This document shows positions 1 to 5,906 of a DNA stretch of 9,028 nucleotides, piece after piece. A program made the position numbers and the translations under genes. The DNA is from Desulforhopalus sp. (GTDB lineage: Bacteria; Desulfobacterota; Desulfobulbia; Desulfobulbales; Desulfocapsaceae). The DNA lies in NCBI GenBank assembly GCA_023231425.1, contig JALNVI010000088.1, positions 1 through 9,028 of the forward strand, given 5' to 3'. Position 1 is the stretch's first letter, and every line of letters starts with the position of its first letter. The notes under the pieces were generated by a model. That model worked only from the letters and a program-made list of their open reading frames with translations. It did not search any database and was not told the DNA's origin.

Positions 1-696
1 GAGGATGGAATTCTCAAGATGGATATGCTGGAAGAGATCTTTCTGCAGGGCGTCGAGCAGTTCCCAGGTTTTCTTCACAGAGAGGCAGCCCCATTCCGGC
101 GGGGTGAAGTTGTCGGTGAGACCGTCCAGTTCCTTGATCAGATCCCCCGCAGCATCGTGTTCATGCTCGGTGTCGAGAATAAAATGTTGAATTTCCTCAA
201 GCAGTTGTGAGTCCTTTGTCTCCTCATACTTTGTTATCATGGGAAAGAGGTTGACCTCCTCTTTGATCAGATGGGCTTCCAGCTCCAGTTTGATCATACC
301 AAAGAGCCGATGGACCGTGAGCAGTGTCTCGGCGCCGTGCGTATAGTGTGCCCGCAGAATCTTCGGGGTAAGCTCGTTGAGGGTGTTGAGTGTTTGAAAT
401 GTCCAGACGTGATGGCGGTTGACGATATGGTCGATCAACTCACGCGAGGGTGCGTTGAACCACTCCCGGCTGGTTTTTTCTGCGATGTCAATGCTCTCCC
501 TGCTGGCCTGTTCGAGTTTGTCGAGAATCTCACTCTCTTTTGCCTTCAGCATGCCACCGTTTTCCGTGGCAATAACTTCACCGAGGGTGCGGCGGCCACC
601 GCAGCAGTAGTCCATTTTATACTGGTGCATTATCTCTGTGGTTTTCGGGAATTGGGTAACGATATCGGCGATGCGCTGTTTGGTATTGATGTTCAT
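1..696 (-). CDS. ric: RIC/YtfE/ScdA family iron-sulfur cluster repair di-iron protein (3' end cut by window edge)
   Basis: Reading the minus strand from ATG at 696 gives 232 residues open to base 1. No stop is reached, so the last few residues lie outside the window. Family role: a cytoplasmic di-iron protein that helps restore Fe-S clusters damaged by nitric oxide or oxidants. The N-terminal ScdA_N-type domain carries YKMDYCCGG (residues 26-34, Cys31-Cys32). The hemerythrin-like domain follows, with all expected ligands by alignment from memory to E. coli YtfE: His96, His142, Glu146 (AHLIKEE), His180 (EHDAAGDL), His224 and Glu228 (HIHLEN). An in-frame ATG at 708 is possible, but GGAG sits 6 nt before the ATG at 696, which I prefer. 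The gene lies downstream of eno on the same strand, separated by a terminator, and has its own sigma-54-like promoter at 748-763. Family membership is secure; the NO-repair role is inferred from the family. Confidence 0.93.
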   Translation of the reverse strand, partial: MNINTKQRIADIVTQFPKTTEIMHQYKMDYCCGGRRTLGEVIATENGGMLKAKESEILDKLEQASRESIDIAEKTSREWFNAPSRELIDHIVNRHHVWTFQTLNTLNELTPKILRAHYTHGAETLLTVHRLFGMIKLELEAHLIKEEVNLFPMITKYEETKDSQLLEEIQHFILDTEHEHDAAGDLIKELDGLTDNFTPPEWGCLSVKKTWELLDALQKDLFQHIHLENSIL

Positions 697-747
697 CTGT
701 AGCTCCATGTTTTGGTTTATGGGGACCTTGCTGTTACACAAAAGGAA

Positions 748-763
748 AGCAGGGATCGTGCCA
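748..763 (-). promoter_or_regulatory. Sigma-54 (-24/-12) promoter for the left RIC gene
   Basis: The minus strand reads TGGCACGATCCCTGCT. This matches the RpoN consensus TGGCAC-N5-TTGC at 9 of 10 core positions, with the required GG-N10-GC spacing (second G at 761, C at 749). The predicted transcription start is near 737, about 41 nt before the ATG at 696. Sigma-54 promoters need an AAA+ enhancer-binding activator. The placement and a near-identical element before the other RIC gene support the call. The single mismatch is in the first T of TTGC. Confidence 0.68.
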
Positions 764-981
764 GAATGGGAAGCAGATGGTGGAAATTCCAGCAGAGGGA
801 ACAGCTGTGACGTAAAAACAATGAGTTGCCAATAGCGTCGTCGAAGAAGCAAGTCCTTGTCGGCCCCCGGATTACTGTTTTGAGGAGCCAGGCGGCGGGC
901 GCGATGGGTTGCTCTTGAAAGCGGGGTTACTTTTTTAACAACAGAAGATGTGGTGAAAATCATACGCGGAGATGTTGAAAC

Positions 982-1028
982 AAAAACGGCCGGACCACCC
1001 TCGATGTTCAGGTGGTCCGGCCGTTTTT
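982..1028 (-). terminator. Rho-independent terminator of enolase
   Basis: A perfect 13-bp GC-rich stem (CGGCCGGACCACC at 987-999 pairing with 1011-1023) has an 11-nt loop. It is flanked by five A on the left (982-986) and six T on the right (1024-1029). On the minus strand the hairpin is followed by a T tract and begins 17 nt after the eno stop codon. The symmetric A and T tracts mean it could also stop plus-strand transcription, but no plus-strand gene ends here. It separates eno from the RIC gene beyond it. Confidence 0.93.
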
Positions 1029-1044
1029 TCAGTAGGAAAAGCAC

Positions 1045-2316
1045 TTACCAGTAATACTGTGCTCCTTCACCGAGTTCCTGCTCAATTTCCATCAGGCGGT
1101 TGTACTTGGCGATTCGTTCACTGCGTGAGGCAGAACCGGTTTTGAGCTGGCCACCGTCCATGGCCACGGCGAAATCGGCAATGAAGGTATCCTCGGTTTC
1201 TCCTGAACGGTGAGAGATCATGTAGTGCCAGCCAGCGTCGCGACAGAGACGGACAGCGTCGATGGATTCTGAGACCGTACCGATCTGGTTCAATTTAATC
1301 AGCACTGAGTTGGCTGCTTTTTCTTTGATACCGCGTTTAATATATTTGGTATTGGTGACGAAGAGGTCGTCGCCAATCACGTCAATCTTGTCGCCAAGTT
1401 TGGCGGTGAAATCGGTGAATCCAGCCCAGTCATTCTCTGCGAGCGGGTCTTCCCAGCTGACAATGGGATATTTTTTCACCCACTTTTCACCGAGGGCGAC
1501 GAGTCCGGCAGAATCCATCTTTCCTGCACCAGACTTTTTCAGGTCATACTTGCTTGTGAGGTCGGGGGAGAAAGAGCTTGCGGCACTGTCAAGGGAGAAG
1601 GCAATGTCTTCCCCGGGGGTGTAGCCGGCGGCTTCAATGGCCTGCATGATAAGATCCATGGCGGCATCATTGCTTGGCAGGTTGGGAGCGAAGCCCCCCT
1701 CGTCACCGACACTGGTGGCAAGGCCTTTCTCTTTGAGAATTTTTTTCAGATGATGGAATGTTTCGGCGATATAACGCAGACCTTCTCGGAAGTTGGGGGC
1801 ACCTACCGGCACGGCCATGAATTCCTGAATATCAACACTGTTATCGGCATGGGCCCCACCGTTAAGAATATTCATTGATGGCACAGGCAGTCGCCGGGCG
1901 TTGGCTCCACCAAGATAGCGATAGAGAGGAATGCCGAAACTCTGAGCGGAGGCGCGTGCTACGGCCATGGAGACGCCGAGGATGGCGTTGGCTCCGAGGT
2001 TTCCCTTGTTTTCCGTGCCGTCCAGTTCACGCAGATGGGCGTCGAGTCGCCACTGATCGGAGGCGGATATTCCCTTTATTGCCGGAGCAATGGTTTTGTT
2101 CACATTGTCCACAGCCTTCAGTACACCCTGGCCAAGGTAGCGGGATTTGTCTCCGTCACGCAGTTCCACGGCCTCATTTTCTCCGGTGGACGCCCCTGAG
2201 GGGACAGAGGAGACAGCACGGGTGCCGTCTTCCAGTTCTACAAAAACCCGTACGGTCGGATTCCCTCGGGAGTCGAGGATTTCCATTGCCCGGACATCAC
2301 TGATTTGAGTGCTCAT
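1045..2316 (-). CDS. eno: Enolase (phosphopyruvate hydratase)
   Basis: This 423-residue protein interconverts 2-phosphoglycerate and phosphoenolpyruvate in glycolysis and gluconeogenesis, and the sequence is complete. The N-terminal domain opens with MEILDSRGNPTV and carries the mobile loop SGASTGE (residues 40-46). In the barrel, the expected catalytic and Mg-binding residues are visible: Glu165 (DIQEFM), Glu206 (VGDEGGFAPNL), Asp243 (SLDSAAS), Glu289 (WEDPLAE), Asp316 (GDDLFVTN), Lys341 (LIKLNQIGT), the SHRSGETED loop (368-376) and Lys392 (LKTGS). The length is slightly below the common 425-435. The start is supported by AAGGAAAG about 5 nt upstream (2321-2328). The gene is divergent from the RIC/suf genes and has its own terminator, so it is probably monocistronic. 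Nothing suggests lost function. Confidence 0.98.
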   Translation of the reverse strand: MSTQISDVRAMEILDSRGNPTVRVFVELEDGTRAVSSVPSGASTGENEAVELRDGDKSRYLGQGVLKAVDNVNKTIAPAIKGISASDQWRLDAHLRELDGTENKGNLGANAILGVSMAVARASAQSFGIPLYRYLGGANARRLPVPSMNILNGGAHADNSVDIQEFMAVPVGAPNFREGLRYIAETFHHLKKILKEKGLATSVGDEGGFAPNLPSNDAAMDLIMQAIEAAGYTPGEDIAFSLDSAASSFSPDLTSKYDLKKSGAGKMDSAGLVALGEKWVKKYPIVSWEDPLAENDWAGFTDFTAKLGDKIDVIGDDLFVTNTKYIKRGIKEKAANSVLIKLNQIGTVSESIDAVRLCRDAGWHYMISHRSGETEDTFIADFAVAMDGGQLKTGSASRSERIAKYNRLMEIEQELGEGAQYYW

Positions 2317-2417
2317 ATTACTTTCCTTGTGTGAGTTGAGAGCTCCTGAAAATTATTCAGAGAGCTGGTGAATATATTTTCCCTGCCGAAACTTCTGCAG
2401 GCCTTCCTCATATATGA

Positions 2418-2446
2418 TTGATAAGGGTAAAAAGGCCCCAAGGCAA
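2418..2446 (-). promoter_or_regulatory. Candidate sigma-70 promoter for enolase
   Basis: On the minus strand TTGCCT (2446-2441) and TATCAA (2423-2418) are separated by 17 bp. Each hexamer matches 4 of 6 consensus positions. It would give a leader of roughly 95 nt before the eno ATG at 2316. The call rests on spacing and position only; other weak AT-rich -10-like sequences lie between here and the gene. Confidence 0.3.
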
Positions 2447-2462
2447 ATGAAAAATAGTGAAA

Positions 2463-2478
2463 GAAGAGAATTCTCTTC
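2463..2478. repeat. Perfect 16-bp palindrome, possible operator
   Basis: GAAGAGAATTCTCTTC is identical to its own reverse complement over all 16 bases. It lies about 17 bp upstream of the candidate eno -35 element and roughly 300 bp upstream of the predicted RIC/suf transcription start. Such symmetry fits a dimeric regulator site. No particular regulator is recognised, and it has no T tract that would make it a terminator. Confidence 0.4.
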
Positions 2479-2668
2479 GACGCTGAGGGGGTTGATGACC
2501 TGTCAGAGTCTTGTGTTTTTTACCGCGCCAGAGAGGGTTTTAATGTTTTCATCTTCGCAACACCGTTGCTGTGTACAAGAAAAATGTGTTATCAAAAAGA
2601 ATACTGTTGCGTTCGCAGCCGCCTGAATATCCTCCAGATTTACCTTGAATTTTCTTCAGCAAAGATGT

Positions 2669-2686
2669 TTTTTTATCTATAAAAAA
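2669..2686. repeat. AT-rich inverted repeat upstream of the sigma-54 promoter
   Basis: TTTTTTAT-CT-ATAAAAAA has 8-bp arms around a 2-nt centre. It sits about 90-105 nt upstream of the predicted start of the RIC/suf transcript. A rigid A/T tract here may curve the DNA between enhancer and promoter. It could also be chance in AT-rich sequence. There is no GC stem, so it is not a convincing terminator. Confidence 0.35.
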
Positions 2687-2692
2687 GCCATA

Positions 2693-2705
2693 TTTCAATT
2701 GTTTA
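2693..2705 (+). promoter_or_regulatory. IHF-like binding site
   Basis: TTTCAATTGTTTA matches the IHF consensus WATCAANNNNTTR with one mismatch (second base). It lies about 68-80 nt upstream of the predicted start of the adjacent sigma-54 promoter, where IHF often bends DNA to bring an activator to RNA polymerase. The motif is degenerate and the region AT-rich, so this is weak evidence without binding data. Confidence 0.28.
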
Positions 2706-2746
2706 TGATGTTTCTATTTGTTTTTTCAACTTTTTCCCATCTCACC

Positions 2747-2762
2747 TGGCACAGTGATTGCT
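2747..2762 (+). promoter_or_regulatory. Sigma-54 (-24/-12) promoter for the RIC/suf transcript
   Basis: TGGCACAGTGATTGCT matches the RpoN consensus TGGCAC-N5-TTGC at all 10 core positions, with exact GG-N10-GC spacing (second G at 2749, C at 2761). The predicted transcription start is near 2773, leaving a 56-nt leader before the ATG at 2829. It points at the RIC paralogue and, through it, at sufBCDSE. Activation would require an enhancer-binding protein encoded outside this window. A second -24/-12 element before the other RIC gene strengthens the call. Confidence 0.82.
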
Positions 2763-2828
2763 TCTTCTTGTAGAGGATGAGCAGTTCAATCACTTCACAC
2801 TTAAATTTTTACCCGGGAAAGAAAAAGA

Positions 2829-3560
2829 ATGAATATAAATAAGACGACCCGACTTAACAGCCTCGCACTGGAAAATTATAATACGTCGAAAACCTTCGAG
2901 ACCTGGGGTGTTAACTTCTACAGCTCCGGCCCGGCAGAGCGTACTCTTGAAGATGTTTGTGCAGAGCAGGGGCTGTCGCTTGACAGGCTGATCAGTCAAC
3001 TTGCTGCGGATCTGGAACAGCCGGAGAAAGACACTGTTTGCAGGGGGACTTCTCTTGACGCGCTCATTGCGTACATTGTTGAGCATCATCACCAGTACAT
3101 AAAAAAGACACTGCCGGAGATCCTTGTCAACCTCGATTCTCTCTGTGGGCAGAGTGGTCTGCAACATCCAGAAATTTTAGAGATTCGGCGACTTTGTGAA
3201 GACGGGGCCCAGGGGTTGATTTCCCATCTGCACAGGGAGGAGATTGTACTCTTCCCCTATGTGAGAAGAGTGGAAGCAGCCCGCGCTGCCGGGCAGCCGT
3301 TGCCGGAATTCCATTGCAGTACGGTTGGGGTGCCTGTTTCGATAATGATTGAAGAGCACGGCATTGAAAATGAACGGCTGGGGCGTATTGCCATTCTTGC
3401 AAGCGGTTGTGAAATGCAGCGGTGGGGAGATCCGTTGTGGAAAAAAACACTGCGGCAGCTGCGTGATTTTGAGCTCAATCTGCACCGTCATATCCATCTT
3501 GAAGATAATCTTCTTTTTCCTGGGGCGATGGCAATGGAAGCGGAAATGAGAAAACCTTGA
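2829..3560 (+). CDS. RIC/ScdA-family hemerythrin-like di-iron protein lacking the N-terminal Cys-Cys motif
   Basis: This 243-residue cytoplasmic protein has the RIC layout: a short ScdA_N-like domain (about 15-60) then a hemerythrin-like four-helix domain (about 75-235). By alignment from memory to YtfE, all di-iron ligands are present: His88 (EHHHQY), His133 and Glu137 (SHLHREE), His177 (EEHGIE), His221 and Glu225 (HIHLED). Where the family normally has D-[FY]-C-C-G-G, this protein has NFYSSGP (29-35), so both cysteines are gone although the following RTLEDVC still aligns. Pro35 also replaces the second Gly. It is a diverged paralogue of the gene at 1-696. The ATG follows GGGAAAG at 2815-2821. 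It is preceded by a sigma-54 promoter and followed after 95 bp by sufB, so it is probably the first gene of the suf transcript. Fe-S repair is inferred; the altered N-terminus may mean a changed role such as iron or NO handling. Confidence 0.88.
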   Translation: MNINKTTRLNSLALENYNTSKTFETWGVNFYSSGPAERTLEDVCAEQGLSLDRLISQLAADLEQPEKDTVCRGTSLDALIAYIVEHHHQYIKKTLPEILVNLDSLCGQSGLQHPEILEIRRLCEDGAQGLISHLHREEIVLFPYVRRVEAARAAGQPLPEFHCSTVGVPVSIMIEEHGIENERLGRIAILASGCEMQRWGDPLWKKTLRQLRDFELNLHRHIHLEDNLLFPGAMAMEAEMRKP

Positions 3561-3655
3561 GCAGGAGAGGCCTTGATTAATTGGATTTCCTCCTCATTTT
3601 ATCTGTCTGCTCAAAATTTTTACCTGCAAAATCCTTTAATTGAACAGGAATAGAC

Positions 3656-5101
3656 ATGACACAAAAAAAAAATGAGGTGTTCAACGAAGTCACCTCGGGC
3701 GATTATAAGTATGGCTTTGTCACCGATATTGAGACTGAATTTTCCCCTAAAGGAATTTCTGAAGAGGTGGTTCGCTATATTTCCGCGAAGAAAGAAGAGC
3801 CGGAGTGGCTGCTGGAATTTCGTCTCAAGGCCCTGGCAAAATGGCAGACGATGACCATGCCGAACTGGGCGCATCTCGACATCCCCCCTATAGATTTTAA
3901 CGATCTCTACTACTACGCTGCACCGAAAAAAAAGAAACTTGCCAGCATGGATGAGGTGGACCCCGAGCTGATTGACACATTCAACAGACTGGGAATCTCG
4001 CTCAACGAGCAGAAGAAACTCTCCGGAGTGGCTGTGGATGCGGTTATTGACTCCGTCTCGGTGAAGACCACCTTCAGCGATTCCCTCGCTGAACTGGGGA
4101 TTGTTTTCATGTCGTTCTCCGAGGCGGTGAAAAAGCATCCCGAACTGGTTCGAAGATTCGTCGGTCAGGCAGTGCCGAGCGGTGATAATTTCTTTTCCAC
4201 CCTGAACGACGCGGTTTTTTCCGACGGCAGCTTCTGTTACATCCCGAAAGGGGTGCGGTGCCCGATGGATCTCTCTACCTACTTCCGCATTAACGCCGAA
4301 GGCAGCGGCCAGTTTGAGCGGACCCTGATCGTTGCCGATGAGGGAAGTTATGTCAGCTATCTCGAAGGCTGTACCGCTCCCCAGCGGGATGAGAACCAGC
4401 TCCATGCTGCAGTGGTGGAAATTATCCTTATGAAGGATGCCGAGGTGAAATACTCCACCGTGCAGAACTGGTACCCCGGCAACAAGGAGGGGCGCGGTGG
4501 AATCTTCAACTTTGTTACCAAGCGCGGTCTCTGCCGCGGCGATCACAGCAAGCTCTCCTGGACCCAGGTGGAGACCGGATCGGCTATTACCTGGAAGTAT
4601 CCCGGCTGCGTGCTGGGCGGGGATAACTCGGTGGGGGAATTTTACTCGGTGGCGGTGACCAACAACTACCAGCAGGCTGATACCGGCAGTAAAATGATTC
4701 ACCTCGGAAAAAACACAAAGAGTACGATTATTTCCAAGGGAATCTCCGCCGGGAAAAGCCAGAACAGTTACCGGGGGCTGGTGCGTATCGCACCACGGGC
4801 CACCGGCAGTCGTAATTTCTCACAGTGTGACTCCCTGCTGCTCAGCGATACCTGTGGTGCGCATACCTTTCCCTATATTGATACCGCTAATTCCTCGAGT
4901 GTGGTGGAGCATGAGGCGACGACTTCAAAGATCTCCGAAGAACAGCTCTTTTACTGCCAGCAGCGGGGGATTAGCTCCGAAACGGCGGTGGGGTTGATAG
5001 TCAACGGCTATGCTGGTGCGGTATTGAAGAAACTGCCGCTGGAATTCGCCGCCGAGGCGCAGAAACTGCTGAATGTGAGCCTTGAGGGCTCCGTTGGTTA
5101 A
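3656..5101 (+). CDS. sufB: SufB, Fe-S cluster scaffold subunit of the SufBCD complex
   Basis: SufB is the scaffold subunit on which new Fe-S clusters form, in complex with SufC and SufD in the cytoplasm. The 481 residues are complete and close to the usual 465-495. The N-terminal helical part (about 1-90) is followed by the beta-helix core, with the motif GDNFFSTLNDAVFSDGSF (176-193) and YLEGCTAP (235-242). The C-terminal signature includes CGAHTFPY, whose Cys400 corresponds to the essential cysteine (Cys405) of E. coli, then EHEATTSKI and EEQLFYCQQRGIS (428-440). No CxxCxxxC motif is seen near the N-terminus. The ATG is preceded by AGGAA at 7-nt spacing. An A10 run (3663-3672) sits in codons 3-6. 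The 95-bp gap from the RIC gene has a weak -35/-10-like pair (TTGATT with TTTTAT) but no terminator. sufC follows after 43 bp. Confidence 0.97.
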   Translation: MTQKKNEVFNEVTSGDYKYGFVTDIETEFSPKGISEEVVRYISAKKEEPEWLLEFRLKALAKWQTMTMPNWAHLDIPPIDFNDLYYYAAPKKKKLASMDEVDPELIDTFNRLGISLNEQKKLSGVAVDAVIDSVSVKTTFSDSLAELGIVFMSFSEAVKKHPELVRRFVGQAVPSGDNFFSTLNDAVFSDGSFCYIPKGVRCPMDLSTYFRINAEGSGQFERTLIVADEGSYVSYLEGCTAPQRDENQLHAAVVEIILMKDAEVKYSTVQNWYPGNKEGRGGIFNFVTKRGLCRGDHSKLSWTQVETGSAITWKYPGCVLGGDNSVGEFYSVAVTNNYQQADTGSKMIHLGKNTKSTIISKGISAGKSQNSYRGLVRIAPRATGSRNFSQCDSLLLSDTCGAHTFPYIDTANSSSVVEHEATTSKISEEQLFYCQQRGISSETAVGLIVNGYAGAVLKKLPLEFAAEAQKLLNVSLEGSVG

Positions 5102-5144
5102 AACACTCCGAATTCAAGATACCTCAAAATAAAGGAACAATAAG

Positions 5145-5906
5145 ATGCTTCTCGAAATAAAAGATCTCTGCGCGGGGATTAACGGAAAAGAGATTCTCAA
5201 AGGTGTCAACCTGCAGATCAATAAAGGCGAAGTTCACGCTATCATGGGCCCTAACGGTACCGGGAAATCTACCCTCGCTTCCATCATTGCCGGTCGTCCG
5301 GGGTACGATATCACGAGGGGGGATATTCTGCTCAATGGCAAAAGTCTGCTCGGCATGCCGCCGGAACAGCGGGCGCAGGAGGGCATTTTCCTCGGCTTTC
5401 AATATCCGGTGGAGATTCCCGGCGTGAGCATGGCCAGTTTCCTTCGGGCTGCCATCAACGAGACCCGCCGCTACCGCGGCCAGTTGCCGCTTGGTGCCGT
5501 TGCCTTTGCCCGCCAGATGAAGGAGAAGGAAGAGATGGTGGAGATTAAGGCCAAGATGAAAAACCGCTCGGTGAACGAAGGTTTCTCCGGTGGTGAAAAG
5601 AAGAAGAATGAGATCTTCCAGCTCGCCATGCTTGAGCCTAAAGTGGCCATTCTCGATGAGACCGACTCCGGGCTTGATATTGATGCTCTTCGTATTGTCG
5701 CAGGTGGTGTCAACAAGTGTAAAACTGAAGAAAACGCCACTGTGGTTATCACTCACTATCAGCGCCTGCTGGAATATATTGTGCCCAATTATGTCCATAT
5801 CCTCTATGGCGGTCGCGTGGTGAAAACCGGTGGCAGGGAACTTTCTCTTGAGCTTGAAGAGAAGGGATATGACTGGATTAAGGCTCAGGTGGAGGGAGAA
5901 GAATGA
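5145..5906 (+). CDS. sufC: SufC, ABC-type ATPase of the SufBCD complex
   Basis: SufC supplies ATP hydrolysis that reshapes the SufB-SufD dimer during cluster assembly; it is soluble, with no membrane partner. The 253 residues match the usual length. Visible motifs are Walker A GPNGTGKST (35-43), Q-loop Gln86 (GFQYP), the SufC-type signature GFSGGEKKKNE (146-156), Walker B VAILDE (167-172), D-loop SGLD (175-178) and H-loop His204 (ITHYQRLL). The KKKNE after the signature and DETDSGLD are typical of SufC and set it apart from transporter ATPases. AAAGGAAC lies upstream of the ATG. The stop codon overlaps the sufD start in ATGA, so the two are probably translationally coupled. Confidence 0.98.
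   Translation: MLLEIKDLCAGINGKEILKGVNLQINKGEVHAIMGPNGTGKSTLASIIAGRPGYDITRGDILLNGKSLLGMPPEQRAQEGIFLGFQYPVEIPGVSMASFLRAAINETRRYRGQLPLGAVAFARQMKEKEEMVEIKAKMKNRSVNEGFSGGEKKKNEIFQLAMLEPKVAILDETDSGLDIDALRIVAGGVNKCKTEENATVVITHYQRLLEYIVPNYVHILYGGRVVKTGGRELSLELEEKGYDWIKAQVEGEE

Larger units (their letters stand above)
697..1044. other. Intergenic region between enolase and the left RIC gene
   Basis: This 348-base stretch has no credible gene; the plus-strand reading frame entering it is the antisense of RIC. It holds the eno terminator (982-1028), the sigma-54 promoter (748-763) and the RIC leader. Two weaker elements could belong to RIC control. One is an IHF-like 13-mer on the plus strand at 816-828 (AAACAATGAGTTG, one mismatch to WATCAANNNNTTR), about 80-90 nt upstream of the predicted start. 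The other is an inverted repeat GTTA-N6-TAAC at 926-939, about 190-200 nt upstream, a usual distance for an enhancer site. Both are weak patterns. Confidence 0.6.
2317..2828. other. Divergent regulatory region between eno and the RIC/suf genes
   Basis: This 512-base stretch has no credible gene; the 70-codon plus frame at 2414-2626 has low-complexity, unrecognisable content. Features seen are the candidate eno promoter (2418-2446), a perfect 16-bp palindrome (2463-2478), a short inverted repeat TGAC-CT-GTCA (2496-2505), an inverted repeat GCAAC-ACC-GTTGC (2557-2569), an AT-rich inverted repeat (2669-2686), an IHF-like site (2693-2705) and a strong sigma-54 promoter (2747-2762). From about 2640 to 2740 the DNA is markedly AT-rich with T tracts, as is usual where DNA must bend upstream of a -24/-12 promoter. 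The length would allow independent control of both transcripts. Confidence 0.6.

Noticed and set aside
271..702. Plus-strand open frame of 143 codons
   Set aside because: It is antisense to the RIC gene, whose minus-strand translation shows the CCGG motif and all hemerythrin ligands. The plus-strand product resembles nothing.
2496..2505. TGAC-CT-GTCA as a NorR or FNR/HcpR-type site
   Set aside because: The half-sites are in the opposite order to the NorR core GTCA-N3-TGAC, and the flanks and spacing do not fit the TTGA-type CRP/FNR pattern. Too short to call.
2414..2626. Plus-strand open frame of 70 codons in the eno-RIC gap
   Set aside because: It has no clear ribosome binding site, no family resemblance and no characteristic composition. 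It overlaps the region expected to hold promoter elements.
3561..3655. Terminator between the RIC paralogue and sufB
   Set aside because: Only a 5-bp AGGAG/CTCCT pairing with a long loop is visible, and no T tract follows it, so read-through is more likely.
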